A stretch of 64,000 bases of DNA. It comes from SHVO01 sp050246995 (GTDB lineage: Bacteria; Pseudomonadota; Alphaproteobacteria; Rhodospirillales; Rhodospirillaceae). Where the stretch lies: assembly GCA_050246995.1 (NCBI GenBank), contig JBFWVA010000003.1, positions 1 to 64,000 of the forward strand, in the 5' to 3' direction. Both the position numbers and the translations under genes were made by a program. The notes under the pieces were generated by a model that made no database searches, had not been told where the DNA came from, and worked only from the letters and a program-made list of their open reading frames with translations. Position 1 is the first letter of the stretch; every line of letters starts with the position of its first letter. This document shows positions 52,589 to 61,561 of this stretch, piece after piece.

Positions 52589-54270
52589 GACAGCGGCCCG
52601 CTCATCAGGCTCTCGGCGGCTCTCCGCGCCTCATCGGTGACTTTCTCTCCAGCCAGCATGCGCGCGATTTCTTCCCGGCGGGACGTGGCGTCGAGCTGTT
52701 CCACTCTCGTCGTGGTCTGACCACCCTTGCTGACTTTGGACACACGCCAGTGATTGTCGCCGCGCGCCGCCACTTGCGGCGCATGGGTGACGACCATCAC
52801 CTGCGCGCTCTTGGCAAGGCGCGCCAGGCGCTCGCCGACGGCATTGGCGGTGGCGCCGCTGATACCGGCATCCACTTCATCGAAAATCAGCACGGCGCGG
52901 TCTTGCGAACCCGCGAGCACGACCTTGAGCGCCAGCATGAAACGCGCGAGTTCGCCGCCGGACGCAATCTTGTCCAATGGGCCCGGCGGCATGCCGGGAT
53001 TGGTGGCGACCTCGAAAGCGACGCGGTCCACGCCGGACGCGTTCCAGGCCGTTTCGGGTTTTGCCGCCACCACGGTCAGGAACGTCGCCTTATCGAGTTT
53101 CAGCGGCGCGAGTTCTTTCGCCACGAGTTTATCGAGAGATTTCGCCGCGGTTTTACGCGCATCGCTCAGGGCTTTCGCGGCTTGCTCATAGGTAAGGTGG
53201 GCCGTCTTCTCGGCGGCGGCCAATTTCTTGACGTGATCGGCGCCGTTGTCGATGGCGGCGAGGCGCGATTTCAGGCGCTCAAGCAAGCCAGCCAGTTCGT
53301 CCACGGGCGTATTGTGTTTGCGCCCCGCCGCTTTCAGAGCGAACAGGCGCTCCTCGGCTTTCTCCAGGGCATGCGGATCGCTGTCCAGACTGTCGAAGGC
53401 GACGTGCAGTTCGTGCACCGCTTCGCCCACTTCGATGGCCGCCCGTTCCAACGCCTGCATAGCGCCATCCAGACGTCCACCGGACTGCGGCGCGGCCTTG
53501 GCGATCTTGTTCACCGCCGTGCGCAGCGCCGCTTCAACATCATTGCTTTCGGTGATGGCGGCCTTGGCTTCCACCAGGGCTTTCATGATCTGCTCGCCGT
53601 AGCGCAGCGCCGTACGCGCTTCGGCGAGTTTGGCTTCTTCACCGGCTTTCGGCGAAAGCGTCTCGAGGTCGGCGACTTGATGCCGCAGCAGGTCTTCTTC
53701 GGCCAAAGCGGAAGCGAGAGTGTCCTGGGCTGCCTTCAGCGCGTCATGCGCCGCGCGCCAGGCCTGCCAGGCTTTCGCGCAGGCTTCATCGGCCGCGGCG
53801 CCGGCCTTCGTTGAGGTGCGATAGGCGTCGAGCGCGTCGATATGGGTCGTGGGATCGAGCAGGCCGTGGGTTTCGAACTGGCCATGCACTTCGACCAGGA
53901 GCTCGCCCAGGGACCGCAGGAGGCCGATGCTGACGGGTTGATCGTTGACGAAGCCGCGGCTCCGCCCATCCGCGCCCACCACGCGGCGTAAGACCAGTTC
54001 ATCGTCGTCCAGGGCGATATCCTGGTCCGCCAGCACCGCGCGCGCGGGATGTTTCGCGGCCAGGGCGAAGGAGGCCGAGACACTCAGTTTGTCTGAGCCG
54101 GGACGAATGAGCGCGCCGTCGGCGCGCCCGCCGAGCGCGAGATTGAGTGAATCGAGAACGATGGATTTGCCCGCGCCGGTCTCGCCGGTCAGCACGCACA
54201 GACCGGGCGCGAAGTCGATGTCGAGCTTATCGACAATCACCACGTCGCGGATGGACAGATGCGTCAGCAT
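52585..54270 (-). CDS. recN: DNA repair protein RecN
   Basis: A 561-residue SMC-like ATPase involved in double-strand break repair. Walker A is GETGAGKS (29-36) after MLTHLSIRDVVIVDKLDIDF; two long Ala/Glu/Lys-rich coiled-coil arms lie at ~150-370 (ends variable). The C-terminal head has the signature ASGGELARFMLALK, Walker B VLIFDEVDAGISG and VVTHAPQVAARGDNHW. Order and length are typical. It is co-transcribed with ligA through an ATGA overlap and follows bamD. Confidence 0.96.
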   Translation of the reverse strand: MLTHLSIRDVVIVDKLDIDFAPGLCVLTGETGAGKSIVLDSLNLALGGRADGALIRPGSDKLSVSASFALAAKHPARAVLADQDIALDDDELVLRRVVGADGRSRGFVNDQPVSIGLLRSLGELLVEVHGQFETHGLLDPTTHIDALDAYRTSTKAGAAADEACAKAWQAWRAAHDALKAAQDTLASALAEEDLLRHQVADLETLSPKAGEEAKLAEARTALRYGEQIMKALVEAKAAITESNDVEAALRTAVNKIAKAAPQSGGRLDGAMQALERAAIEVGEAVHELHVAFDSLDSDPHALEKAEERLFALKAAGRKHNTPVDELAGLLERLKSRLAAIDNGADHVKKLAAAEKTAHLTYEQAAKALSDARKTAAKSLDKLVAKELAPLKLDKATFLTVVAAKPETAWNASGVDRVAFEVATNPGMPPGPLDKIASGGELARFMLALKVVLAGSQDRAVLIFDEVDAGISGATANAVGERLARLAKSAQVMVVTHAPQVAARGDNHWRVSKVSKGGQTTTRVEQLDATSRREEIARMLAGEKVTDEARRAAESLMSGPLS

Positions 54271-54314
54271 TCCACCCCGTGCTCCCGCCCGTTGTTCCCC
54301 GCGTGTGCGAAGCC

Positions 54315-55118
54315 TTATTGCTGCGCCGGTGGCGGCGCAGGCTGATCACGCACGATCACGGTCGCGTTGCCCCCCATGAGCGCGTAGGCGTCGCGGTACC
54401 ACTGGTCTTGCGGGAAGTTGAAGCCGAGCACGGCGGCGCTTTTCTGCGCTTCTTCCTTGAGGCCGAGCGCCGTGAAGGATTCCGTCAGGCGGTAGAGCGC
54501 TTCCGGCACATGCGAGGTGGTGCTGTAGGTGTTCACCACGTTCTTGAAGCGGTTGATGGCCGCCAGATAGTGGCGATTGTTCTCGTAGAAGCGGCCGATC
54601 ATCATTTCCTTACCGGCGAGGTGGTCGCGCGTCAGATCGAGCTTCAGGCGCGCGTCGCGGCCGTACGGCGTCGCGGGGAAGCGGGTCACCACGTCCTGCA
54701 GCGCGTCGAGAGCCTTCACGGTGTATTCCTGATCGCGGCGCACGTCGGCGATCTGTTCGTAGAAGTTCAGCGACTTCAGATAATAGGCGTACGCGATGTC
54801 GCGGTTACCCGGGTGCACCTGGATGAAGCGGTCGAGGCGGGTGACGGACTCATCGTACTTGCCGTCGTGATAGTAGCTGTAGGCCGACATCAGCTTGGCC
54901 TTCGTCGCCCACACAGAGTAGGGATGCTGACGCTCGACTTCGTCGAAGAAGAGCGCGGCCTGTTCGTAGCGGCCGTTCTCAAGATGCACCACAGCTTGGC
55001 TGTAGATCTCGTAGACCGACTGTTCACGGTACGCGAGTTCCTTGTCGCCGCAGGCGGACAGGAGGACACCGGTGAGCATCAGGACTGACGCAGCAATAAC
55101 GCGCTGTAACTTCAGCAT
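54315..55118 (-). CDS. bamD: Outer-membrane assembly lipoprotein BamD (ComL)
   Basis: A 267-residue lipoprotein of the BAM complex, which inserts beta-barrel proteins in the outer membrane. I use the ATG at 55118 (MLKLQRVIAASVLML), which gives a proper signal and the lipobox VLLSAC; the open frame extends 13 codons upstream. TPR-like helical repeats follow: YEIYSQAVVHLENGRYEQAA, AYSYYHDGKYDESVTRLDRF and the conserved DLTRDHLAGKEMMIGRFY. A Pro/Gln-rich end follows. It lies between lpxC and recN, the usual alphaproteobacterial place. Confidence 0.95.
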   Translation of the reverse strand: MLKLQRVIAASVLMLTGVLLSACGDKELAYREQSVYEIYSQAVVHLENGRYEQAALFFDEVERQHPYSVWATKAKLMSAYSYYHDGKYDESVTRLDRFIQVHPGNRDIAYAYYLKSLNFYEQIADVRRDQEYTVKALDALQDVVTRFPATPYGRDARLKLDLTRDHLAGKEMMIGRFYENNRHYLAAINRFKNVVNTYSTTSHVPEALYRLTESFTALGLKEEAQKSAAVLGFNFPQDQWYRDAYALMGGNATVIVRDQPAPPPAQQ

Positions 55119-55188
55119 AGACCTATAGAGCTCCACGCAAGGGAGAGGGCGGACCAAAAGGGCCGCGGATTGGGCCGCAGTATAAGCA

Positions 55189-55219
55189 GAGGGCCGCGGC
55201 GTGTCACGCCGCGGCCCTC
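55189..55219 (-). terminator. Terminator after lpxC
   Basis: A perfect 15-bp inverted repeat (GAGGGCCGCGGCGTG and its complement) around a single T, 28 bases after the lpxC stop. On the minus strand it is followed by TGCTTATA. The stem is very stable, so it likely separates lpxC from bamD transcription. Confidence 0.65.
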
Positions 55220-55246
55220 GCTATAAGTGCCTGAAAAGATTAAATC

Positions 55247-56281
55247 CTAGCCGACCACGGCCGAACGGCGTTCCGGGGCCGCCGCGCGCGCGGTAATCCC
55301 GGCGTTATTCAGCCAGGAGGCGGTATCGGCCGCCGGGCGGCGCCACATGTCCACCATCTCCCAGCAGCTGGGGTCCGCATAGACTTGGTGCATCAGGCGC
55401 GCCGTATCGGCATGGCTGGAGCAACGGCCGATGAAATGACCAATGATCGGATAGCCGGCCAGATAGAGGTCGCCGACCGCGTCCAACGCCTTATGACGGA
55501 CGAACTCGTCATCATGGCGCAGGCCGTCTTCGTTCAAGATCCGGTTCCCGTCGACGACGATGGCGTTAGAGAGGCTGCCGCCGCGCGCCAGGCCCGCTTC
55601 TCGCAAAGCCGTGACGTCCGAGAGAAGGCCGAAGGTGCGCGCCCGGCTCAATTCTTCCTTGAAGATATCGGTGCCAACCACGAACGAGCAGCTCTGGCGG
55701 CCAATGGCGGGCGCGCGGAAATCGATATGGAAATCGACCCGCAGGCCGTCATGCCACGGACCCAGCGCGACCATCTTGTCGCCGTTGACGTATGAATGTT
55801 GCTTTAGGATGCGCATCGCGCGGCGCGGAAGGTCCTGTTCCACGACCCCGGCGCATTCCATCAGGAAAATGAAGGGCGCGGCGCTGCCGTCCATCGCGGG
55901 CACTTCCGGACCGTTCAGCTCGACGATGACATTGTCGATCTCAAGGCCGTAAAGAGCCGACATAAGATGTTCGACGGTCGCGATGCTGATTCCGTTCTCG
56001 TCGGCGAGAACGGTGCACATGCGGCTATCGACCACCTGGGCCCAGCTGGCCTTAATCGTCGCGCCGCCGCCGACCAGGTCGACGCGCCGGAAAACGATGC
56101 CGGTATTGGGCGGCGCCGGATGCAGCTTCATCGCCACGCGCACGCCCGTGTGCAGACCAATGCCTGTGCAGCCGATGGAGGTTTTAAGGGTCTTTTGGAA
56201 GACCGGCTTGCGGTCGTCGAAGGTCGTGGATGTTGTCGCGGAGACGCCAATCGCGTCCGAGGCACTCGAGTCAAAGGTCAT
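55247..56281 (-). CDS. lpxC: UDP-3-O-acyl-N-acetylglucosamine deacetylase
   Basis: A 344-residue zinc enzyme that performs the committed step of lipid A synthesis. Zinc ligands by family position are His105 (ATVEHLMSALYG), His263 and Asp267 (FVRHKALDAVGDL), and the general acid His290 lies in RCSSHADT. The start region QKTLKTSIGCTGIGLHTG and the motif ELNGPEVPAMDGSA match the family. An acidic/Thr-rich N-terminal extension of ~25 residues is present. It lies upstream of bamD and about 280 bases downstream of the enoyl-CoA hydratase gene. Confidence 0.97.
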   Translation of the reverse strand: MTFDSSASDAIGVSATTSTTFDDRKPVFQKTLKTSIGCTGIGLHTGVRVAMKLHPAPPNTGIVFRRVDLVGGGATIKASWAQVVDSRMCTVLADENGISIATVEHLMSALYGLEIDNVIVELNGPEVPAMDGSAAPFIFLMECAGVVEQDLPRRAMRILKQHSYVNGDKMVALGPWHDGLRVDFHIDFRAPAIGRQSCSFVVGTDIFKEELSRARTFGLLSDVTALREAGLARGGSLSNAIVVDGNRILNEDGLRHDDEFVRHKALDAVGDLYLAGYPIIGHFIGRCSSHADTARLMHQVYADPSCWEMVDMWRRPAADTASWLNNAGITARAAAPERRSAVVG

Positions 56282-56495
56282 ACATCACCGATTGTTCTAA
56301 GCGTAGCCACAAGCACATCTCCGCCCGTGGCCGACGCCATGGTTCGGTAGCAAACCCCCGAGACCTCACCTACAACCGATATTTCAGCCCTTTGTTCCTT
56401 GGGCGCAAGCAAAAAAAGAGTGGAAACACAACATTTTGGCCGGAATTTTTGGCCGAGGCCGACTTTCCATATTGCTTTGCACACCCGACCACAAC

Positions 56496-56518
56496 CCCTA
56501 CCTGCGCCGCCGGTAGGG
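56496..56518 (-). terminator. Weak hairpin after enoyl-CoA hydratase gene
   Basis: CCCTACC and GGTAGGG pair around a 9-base loop, 40 bases after the hydratase stop on the minus strand. No T-run follows. The surrounding 276-base gap (56282-56557) should also hold the lpxC promoter. Confidence 0.35.
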
Positions 56519-56557
56519 CGAAACCGTCTGATTCTGCTAGCAAAGGAGGAGCAGGCC

Positions 56558-57337
56558 TTACTTGTGAATAAAGTTGGGTTTCCGCTTTTCCGCGAAAGCC
56601 GTCATGCCCTCTTTCCGGTCCGCCACCCCAAAGGTGGAGTGGAAGAGGCGCCGCTCGAATCTGACCCCCTCTGCCAGTGTCACCTCGAAGGAGCGGTTGA
56701 CGGCCTCCTTGGCCATGAGAATCGCCGGCAGGGACAAGCTCGCGATCTTTTCGGCGGCCTTCATGGCTTCGTCCATGAGGCTGGCCAGCGGCACAATTCG
56801 GGCGACCAGACCAGCGCGTTCGGCTTCTTCGGCGTCCATATTGCGGGCGGTCAGGATCATATCCATCGCTTTGGCCTTGCCGACAGCGCGGGTCAGGCGC
56901 TGGCTGCCGCCGATCCCGGGGATGGTGCCGAGGTTGACTTCCGGCTGGCCGAACTTGGCGTTGTCGGCGGCGATAATGAAATCGCATTGCATAGCCAGCT
57001 CGCAGCCACCACCAAGCGCATAACCAGCGACCGCCGCGATGATCGGTTTACGGCACGTCGAAGCGCGTTCCCACAGCCCGGACATGTAATCAGTAGTGTA
57101 GGTGTCCGGGAAATCCCGAACGGCCATTTCCTTGATATCCGCCCCGGCGGCGAAGGCTTTTTCGCTTCCCGTCAGCACCATGCACAGGACGTTGCGGTCG
57201 GCTTCGAATCCGTCGATCGCGGCGGCTAATTCGCGCATGAGGTCGGAGTTGAGCGCGTTGAGCGCCTTGGGGCGGTTCAGGGTGATCAGGCCGACCCCGC
57301 CGCGGGTTTCGACCAGGATGTTTTCGTAGGTAGCCAT
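56558..57337 (-). CDS. Enoyl-CoA hydratase/isomerase family protein
   Basis: A 259-residue crotonase-fold protein. It has the oxyanion-hole motif KAFAAGADIKEMA (~62-74) and IAAVAGYALGGGCELAMQCD (~100-119), and the catalytic Glu pair region in FGQPEVNLGTIPGIGGSQRL, which together match short-chain enoyl-CoA hydratases (FadB/PaaF/EchA type). It would hydrate 2-enoyl-CoA in fatty-acid or amino-acid breakdown. The gene sits between ftsZ and lpxC, an unexpected location for a catabolic enzyme. Confidence 0.92.
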   Translation of the reverse strand: MATYENILVETRGGVGLITLNRPKALNALNSDLMRELAAAIDGFEADRNVLCMVLTGSEKAFAAGADIKEMAVRDFPDTYTTDYMSGLWERASTCRKPIIAAVAGYALGGGCELAMQCDFIIAADNAKFGQPEVNLGTIPGIGGSQRLTRAVGKAKAMDMILTARNMDAEEAERAGLVARIVPLASLMDEAMKAAEKIASLSLPAILMAKEAVNRSFEVTLAEGVRFERRLFHSTFGVADRKEGMTAFAEKRKPNFIHK

Positions 57338-57382
57338 CGTCCGCCCTCCAAATAATGGGATGGAGGACTCTTAAAAGCAGAA

Positions 57383-57406
57383 GGCCCGCATCGCAAGATG
57401 CGGGCC
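57383..57406 (-). terminator. Terminator after ftsZ
   Basis: GGCCCGCATC and GATGCGGGCC form a perfect 10-bp stem with a GCAA loop, about 30 bases after the ftsZ stop. On the minus strand TTCTGCTTTT follows, giving a good intrinsic terminator that ends the murC-to-ftsZ cluster. Confidence 0.8.
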
Positions 57407-57436
57407 CCCGACATTGGTACGCTTTATATATAAGTC

Positions 57437-59254
57437 TTAGTTCGCCTGGCGGCGCAGGAAGGCCGGGATCTCTAGCTCATCCTCGTCGTGAGACGAGACC
57501 GGGCGGTCCATCGGGCCGACCGAGATGTTAAGGCCGGCCGGCGCCTTGGCTTGCGGCTCCGGGGCCTTCGCTTCCTCGACCTTCGGACGCGCGGTCAGGC
57601 TGCGGTAGCGGCCGAACAGGCTGACACGGCCTTCCGCCGGCTTTGCGGCGGCAGGCGCCGGGGCCGGGGCGGGAGCCGCTTCGACCGGCGCGGGGGCCGG
57701 TGCAGCGGCCGCGACCATCTCGACGCGGTCGCTATCCATGCGGAACTCCATGCGCGGTTCCACGGCGGCCTTCGGGATGAAGACATCGCGCGGGGCGATG
57801 TTCATCCGCGGGGCGGCAGCGGCCGGCGCACGGGCGACGGCTTCGGCAACAGCCGCGGCTTGGGCGGCAATTGGCGCCGCGATCGGAGCCGGAGCAACCG
57901 GAGCAGCCATCACCGGCTCAGGCATGACGTCCGGGGCCGGAGCGGCAGCCTGGAGTTCAGCCCGCACGGCGGCGGCCATATCCATCAGAGCCTGTTCTTC
58001 GGCCTGCAGATCGACGGAGCCGGTGGCCGGAGCCAGGGTCGGACCGCCGAAACCGGCGAAGGAGGTTTGCACCGGCGCCAGCGAAGCGGCGAGAGTCGGA
58101 GCAGGTGCAACCGCAACCGGGGCCGGAGCCACGGGCGCGGCGGCGATCGGAGCGGCCGGAGCCCGCATCGTCGGGGCCGGAGCGACAGCCGGAGCCGCGG
58201 AGGTGCGGATCTCAGGCATGCGGCGGCCGACCGCGCGGGTTTCGGTACGCTGCGACATCGGACGGGGCTGGACGCCCGCAGCCGATTCAATGCCGGTGGC
58301 GACCACCGACACGCGGATCTTGCCTTCCATGCTTTCGTTGAAGCACGAGCCGAAGATGATGTGGGCATCGCCTTCGACTTCGTCACGGATGCGGTTGGCC
58401 GCTTCGTCGACTTCGAACAGGGTGATGTCGGAACCGCCCGTGATGTTGATGAGAACGCCCTTGGCGCCCTTCATCGACGTATCTTCGAGCAGCGGATTGG
58501 CGATGGCGGCTTCGGCGGCGTCGAGCGCCCGGCGTTCGCCGGAGGCTTCGCCCGTGCCCATCATCGCGCGGCCCATTTCCTTCATGACCGTGCGGACGTC
58601 GGCAAAGTCGAGGTTGATCATGCCCGGCATCATCATCAGGTCGGTGACACTGCGCACGCCGCCATGCAGGACGTTGTCGGCCATCTTGAAGGCGTCCGCG
58701 AAGGTCGTCTTCTCGTTGGCGACGCGGAAGAGGTTCTGGTTCGGGATGATGATCAGGGTATCGACCACACCGGCCAGCTCTTCGATGCCCGCTTCGGCCA
58801 GGCGCATACGGTGCACGCCTTCGAAGTGGAACGGCTTGGTCACCACGCCGACCGTCAGGATGCCCAGTTCGCGGGCAATCCGGGCGATCACGGGCGCGGC
58901 GCCCGTCCCCGTGCCACCGCCCATGCCGGCGGTGATGAACGCCATGTGCGAGCCGTCCAGCTCGCGGGCGATGATTTCCAGGGCTTCTTCCGCGGCGTCG
59001 CGGCCGACGACCGGCTGAGCGCCGGCGCCGAGGCCTTGGGTGGTGTCGCGGCCCAGTTGGATGCGGCGGTCGGTCCGCGAGAGGGCCAGAGCCTGGGCGT
59101 CCGTGTTGGCGACGATGAAATCGCAGCCTTCCATGGAGCTCTGGATCATGTTGTTCACGGCATTGCCGCCGGCGCCGCCGACGCCGATGACGCTGATACG
59201 AGGCTTCAACTGAGCCTCGATCGTTGTCTTAGGCACACTGATATTGATGGTCAT
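57437..59254 (-). CDS. ftsZ: Cell division GTPase FtsZ
   Basis: A 605-residue tubulin homologue that forms the division ring. The GTP-binding signature GGGTGTGAAP lies at 112-121, with NAVNNMI and NTDAQAL upstream and the T7 loop NLDFADVRTVM (Asp for catalysis). The globular part ends near 320. It is followed by an unusually long Ala/Pro-rich linker of about 270 residues and the conserved C-terminal peptide DELEIPAFLRRQAN that binds FtsA and other partners. A strong GGAGG (59262-59266) lies seven bases before the ATG. Terminator downstream; A-rich leader upstream. Confidence 0.98.
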   Translation of the reverse strand: MTINISVPKTTIEAQLKPRISVIGVGGAGGNAVNNMIQSSMEGCDFIVANTDAQALALSRTDRRIQLGRDTTQGLGAGAQPVVGRDAAEEALEIIARELDGSHMAFITAGMGGGTGTGAAPVIARIARELGILTVGVVTKPFHFEGVHRMRLAEAGIEELAGVVDTLIIIPNQNLFRVANEKTTFADAFKMADNVLHGGVRSVTDLMMMPGMINLDFADVRTVMKEMGRAMMGTGEASGERRALDAAEAAIANPLLEDTSMKGAKGVLINITGGSDITLFEVDEAANRIRDEVEGDAHIIFGSCFNESMEGKIRVSVVATGIESAAGVQPRPMSQRTETRAVGRRMPEIRTSAAPAVAPAPTMRAPAAPIAAAPVAPAPVAVAPAPTLAASLAPVQTSFAGFGGPTLAPATGSVDLQAEEQALMDMAAAVRAELQAAAPAPDVMPEPVMAAPVAPAPIAAPIAAQAAAVAEAVARAPAAAAPRMNIAPRDVFIPKAAVEPRMEFRMDSDRVEMVAAAAPAPAPVEAAPAPAPAPAAAKPAEGRVSLFGRYRSLTARPKVEEAKAPEPQAKAPAGLNISVGPMDRPVSSHDEDELEIPAFLRRQAN

Positions 59255-59443
59255 TTTGCAGCCTCCAAATGTCTTTTTGTCGTTAGCAACGGTTCGAGTT
59301 GTTTTTGTTTGTGAGCGTTTTTTATTGTTTTTGTTGTTTCGGAACTCAGTTGCTTTGTTATCGGTCCGTTTTTTATTTTTGCTTTGGAGTGATCTGATCG
59401 AAATGAATGTACATCATTTCTTCGAATCACGCCTCAGAAGTTC
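59255..59443 (-). promoter_or_regulatory. A-rich ftsZ leader with strong ribosome site
   Basis: The 189 bases between ftsA and ftsZ are, on the minus strand, strikingly rich in A and poor in G (runs such as AACAAAAACAATAAAAAAC), unlike the rest of the window, then end in GGAGG. This should be an unstructured 5' leader carrying the ftsZ promoter. A GANTC word (GAATC, 59424-59428), the methylation site used in alphaproteobacterial cell-cycle control, lies at its upstream edge. Confidence 0.6.
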
Positions 59444-60715
59444 TCAAAAATTCTCTTTCAGCCACGCGCCGATGCGGCCGAAGCTGTTCTTGCTCCGCGC
59501 GGCGTCCATCGCTGCGTAGTCGGGGCGCGCCACGTGTTCACGCAGGCCGTAGCGCAGGAGACCGGCGGCGGTCGCGAACGCGGGGCCCGACATGGACTCA
59601 GGCAAGCCGCGGATCATGCGCGGACGGCCCAGGCGGACCTGCTTATCGAGGATCAGTTCGGCCAGATCGCGCACGCCTTCCAGCTGGCTGGCCCCGCCGG
59701 TGAGCACGACGCGGCGGCCGGCGGTCTTGGCGAAGCCCGAGGCTTCCAGGTGTGAACGGACGAGTTCTAAAGTCTCTTCGATGCGGGCCTGGATGATCTG
59801 AACGAGCAGCGATTTCGGGATTTCATTGGCGCTTTCCTCGTCTTCTTCGCCGACGAGGGGCACCTTCAGGAGCTCACGGTTATCGCCCGGGGCCTGCATA
59901 ACCGAGCCGTAGACCGTCTTCAGGCGCTCGGCGCGAGCCACGGGGGTGGACAGGCCCTTGGCGATATCTCCGGTCACGTGCATGCCGCCAACGGGAATGG
60001 CTTCGACGTACACCACCTGGCTTTCCTGGAAGACGGCGATGGTCGTGGTGCCGCCGCCCATATCGATGACGGTGACGCCCAGGTCCTTTTCGTCGTCCAC
60101 GAGGCACGCCAAGCCCGAAGCGTAAGAGGAAACGACCCGGTCTTCGACGTCGAGGTCGCAGCGCTCGATAACAGAAGCCAGGTTGCGCGACGGACCCACG
60201 GCGGCGGTAACGAGGTGGATGTTAACGCCGAGCTTGCCGCCGTACATGCCGCGCGGGTCGATGATGCCGTTGCCGCCGTCGATCGAGTAGCCGGTCGGGA
60301 TGCAGTGGATCAATTCGCGCTCGATGGGGTCGAACTGGGCGCTGCCGTGCTCGAGTACGCGGCGCACGTCGGTGTCGCGGATTTGATGGCCGGCCACGGC
60401 CAGTTCCACGTCAACCCTGGTGGATTGCGGGGTGCCGCAGGATACGTTCACGAACACCCGATCGATGCGGCTGTTGGCCATCTGCTCGGCGGCGTCGACC
60501 GCGGCCCTTACGGAGGCTTCCGCCTCGTCCAGGTTGATGACCTGGCCCCCACGCATGCCGCGCGAACGGTGGTGGCCGGAGCCGGTGATGTGCAGTTCGC
60601 CTTCCCCCATCTCCGCGATGAAGCAGGCGACTTTCGTCGTGCCGATGTCCAACGCGGCGAACGTGCTGTTGGGAGCGATGGCGTTCGCGCCCTTCATTGT
60701 GCTCTTACCGAACAT
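59444..60715 (-). CDS. ftsA: Cell division protein FtsA
   Basis: A 423-residue actin-like ATPase that tethers FtsZ to the membrane. It starts with a short basic extension (to ~15), then AALDIGTTKVACFIAEM (phosphate 1), GVTVIDMGGGTTTIAVF (phosphate 2), and VVLTGGASQLEGVRDLAE (adenosine motif). The inserted 1C domain, including HCIPTGYSIDGG, is present. The C-terminus ends with IGAWLKENF, a typical amphipathic membrane-targeting helix. It lies between ftsQ (24 bases upstream) and ftsZ. Confidence 0.97.
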   Translation of the reverse strand: MFGKSTMKGANAIAPNSTFAALDIGTTKVACFIAEMGEGELHITGSGHHRSRGMRGGQVINLDEAEASVRAAVDAAEQMANSRIDRVFVNVSCGTPQSTRVDVELAVAGHQIRDTDVRRVLEHGSAQFDPIERELIHCIPTGYSIDGGNGIIDPRGMYGGKLGVNIHLVTAAVGPSRNLASVIERCDLDVEDRVVSSYASGLACLVDDEKDLGVTVIDMGGGTTTIAVFQESQVVYVEAIPVGGMHVTGDIAKGLSTPVARAERLKTVYGSVMQAPGDNRELLKVPLVGEEDEESANEIPKSLLVQIIQARIEETLELVRSHLEASGFAKTAGRRVVLTGGASQLEGVRDLAELILDKQVRLGRPRMIRGLPESMSGPAFATAAGLLRYGLREHVARPDYAAMDAARSKNSFGRIGAWLKENF

Positions 60716-60739
60716 GTCTTTCCCCTTTGCCTTTCCCGC

Positions 60740-61561
60740 TTAAAGGCGCTGCTTCACTCGAACCGCCGGCGCCTTGGATGCGCCCGCGATCGCGGGCTCC
60801 TTGGCGTTCGGGGCATTGCGCAGGCGAACGACGAGTTGATCTTCAAGGCGAAGATCGATGAACTCGAGATCTCGCTGCAAAATCTTGTGTACTTTCTCGA
60901 GAGCCGCCAGGCGCACCCAGGCCTCGGCCATATGTTCTTCCGGCAGGCGCACCGAGATGCCCCCCTCGTAGGCGTCGAGGTAGATGTTCCAGCGCCGCGC
61001 GCCCACGCGCACTGCAGCTTGAACGCGGCTGGCGAGTTCAGGTTGCGCTTTCAGGGCTTCGAATAATTCCGCGGCGTTCGCCGGAGCGTCCGCGCCCACG
61101 ATCAGCGGCAGGCGCGAGTCAGAGTCCGGGACGTCGACAATCAGGTGGCCCTCGTGATCGACCAGCGTGTATTTCTCGCTGTGCTGCCAAAGGGCATACG
61201 GGACGCGTTCTTCAATGACCATGTGAATGGTGTCGGGCAGGCGGCGCTCGATCTTGGCTGAGCGCACCCAAGGAAGTTTCTCCACCGCCGCGCGGGCTTT
61301 TGCGACATCGATGGCCGCGATCGGCGTGCCGACTTCGGCATCCAACGCGCCGAGAAGGTCTTCGCGCGCCGTCATGTTGCGGCCTTCGACCGTCAGGGCT
61401 TTCAAGCGGAAGCCCATGCCGGCACTGCCTTCGACGAAGCCGACATTGGCAGCGGCGGACGTACTCGCGGCCAGCTCCGGCAGCGGGGTCAGCTTCACGA
61501 TGGCGGCGATGGCGCCAATTGCGGCCAGTGCGGCGGCGGAACGTAAAATCAGGCGTCGCAT
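60740..61561 (-). CDS. ftsQ: Cell division protein FtsQ
   Basis: A 273-residue bitopic membrane protein. A short cytoplasmic start (MRRLILR) and one membrane segment (~8-24) are followed by a periplasmic POTRA domain beginning GFRLKALTVEGRNMTAREDL with LPWVRSAKIERRLPDTIHMV, and the FtsQ beta domain with ERVPYALWQHSEKYTLVDHE. Residues near the C-terminus (LEFIDLRLEDQLVVRLR) are the FtsB-contact strand region in E. coli. The membrane segment overlaps the usual place for this family. It overlaps ddl by 13 bases and leads into ftsA. Confidence 0.95.
   Translation of the reverse strand: MRRLILRSAAALAAIGAIAAIVKLTPLPELAASTSAAANVGFVEGSAGMGFRLKALTVEGRNMTAREDLLGALDAEVGTPIAAIDVAKARAAVEKLPWVRSAKIERRLPDTIHMVIEERVPYALWQHSEKYTLVDHEGHLIVDVPDSDSRLPLIVGADAPANAAELFEALKAQPELASRVQAAVRVGARRWNIYLDAYEGGISVRLPEEHMAEAWVRLAALEKVHKILQRDLEFIDLRLEDQLVVRLRNAPNAKEPAIAGASKAPAVRVKQRL

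Noticed and set aside
57488..59314. 608- and 426-codon plus-strand frames opposite ftsZ
   Set aside because: Both are low-complexity shadows of ftsZ, caused mainly by its Ala/Pro linker codons.
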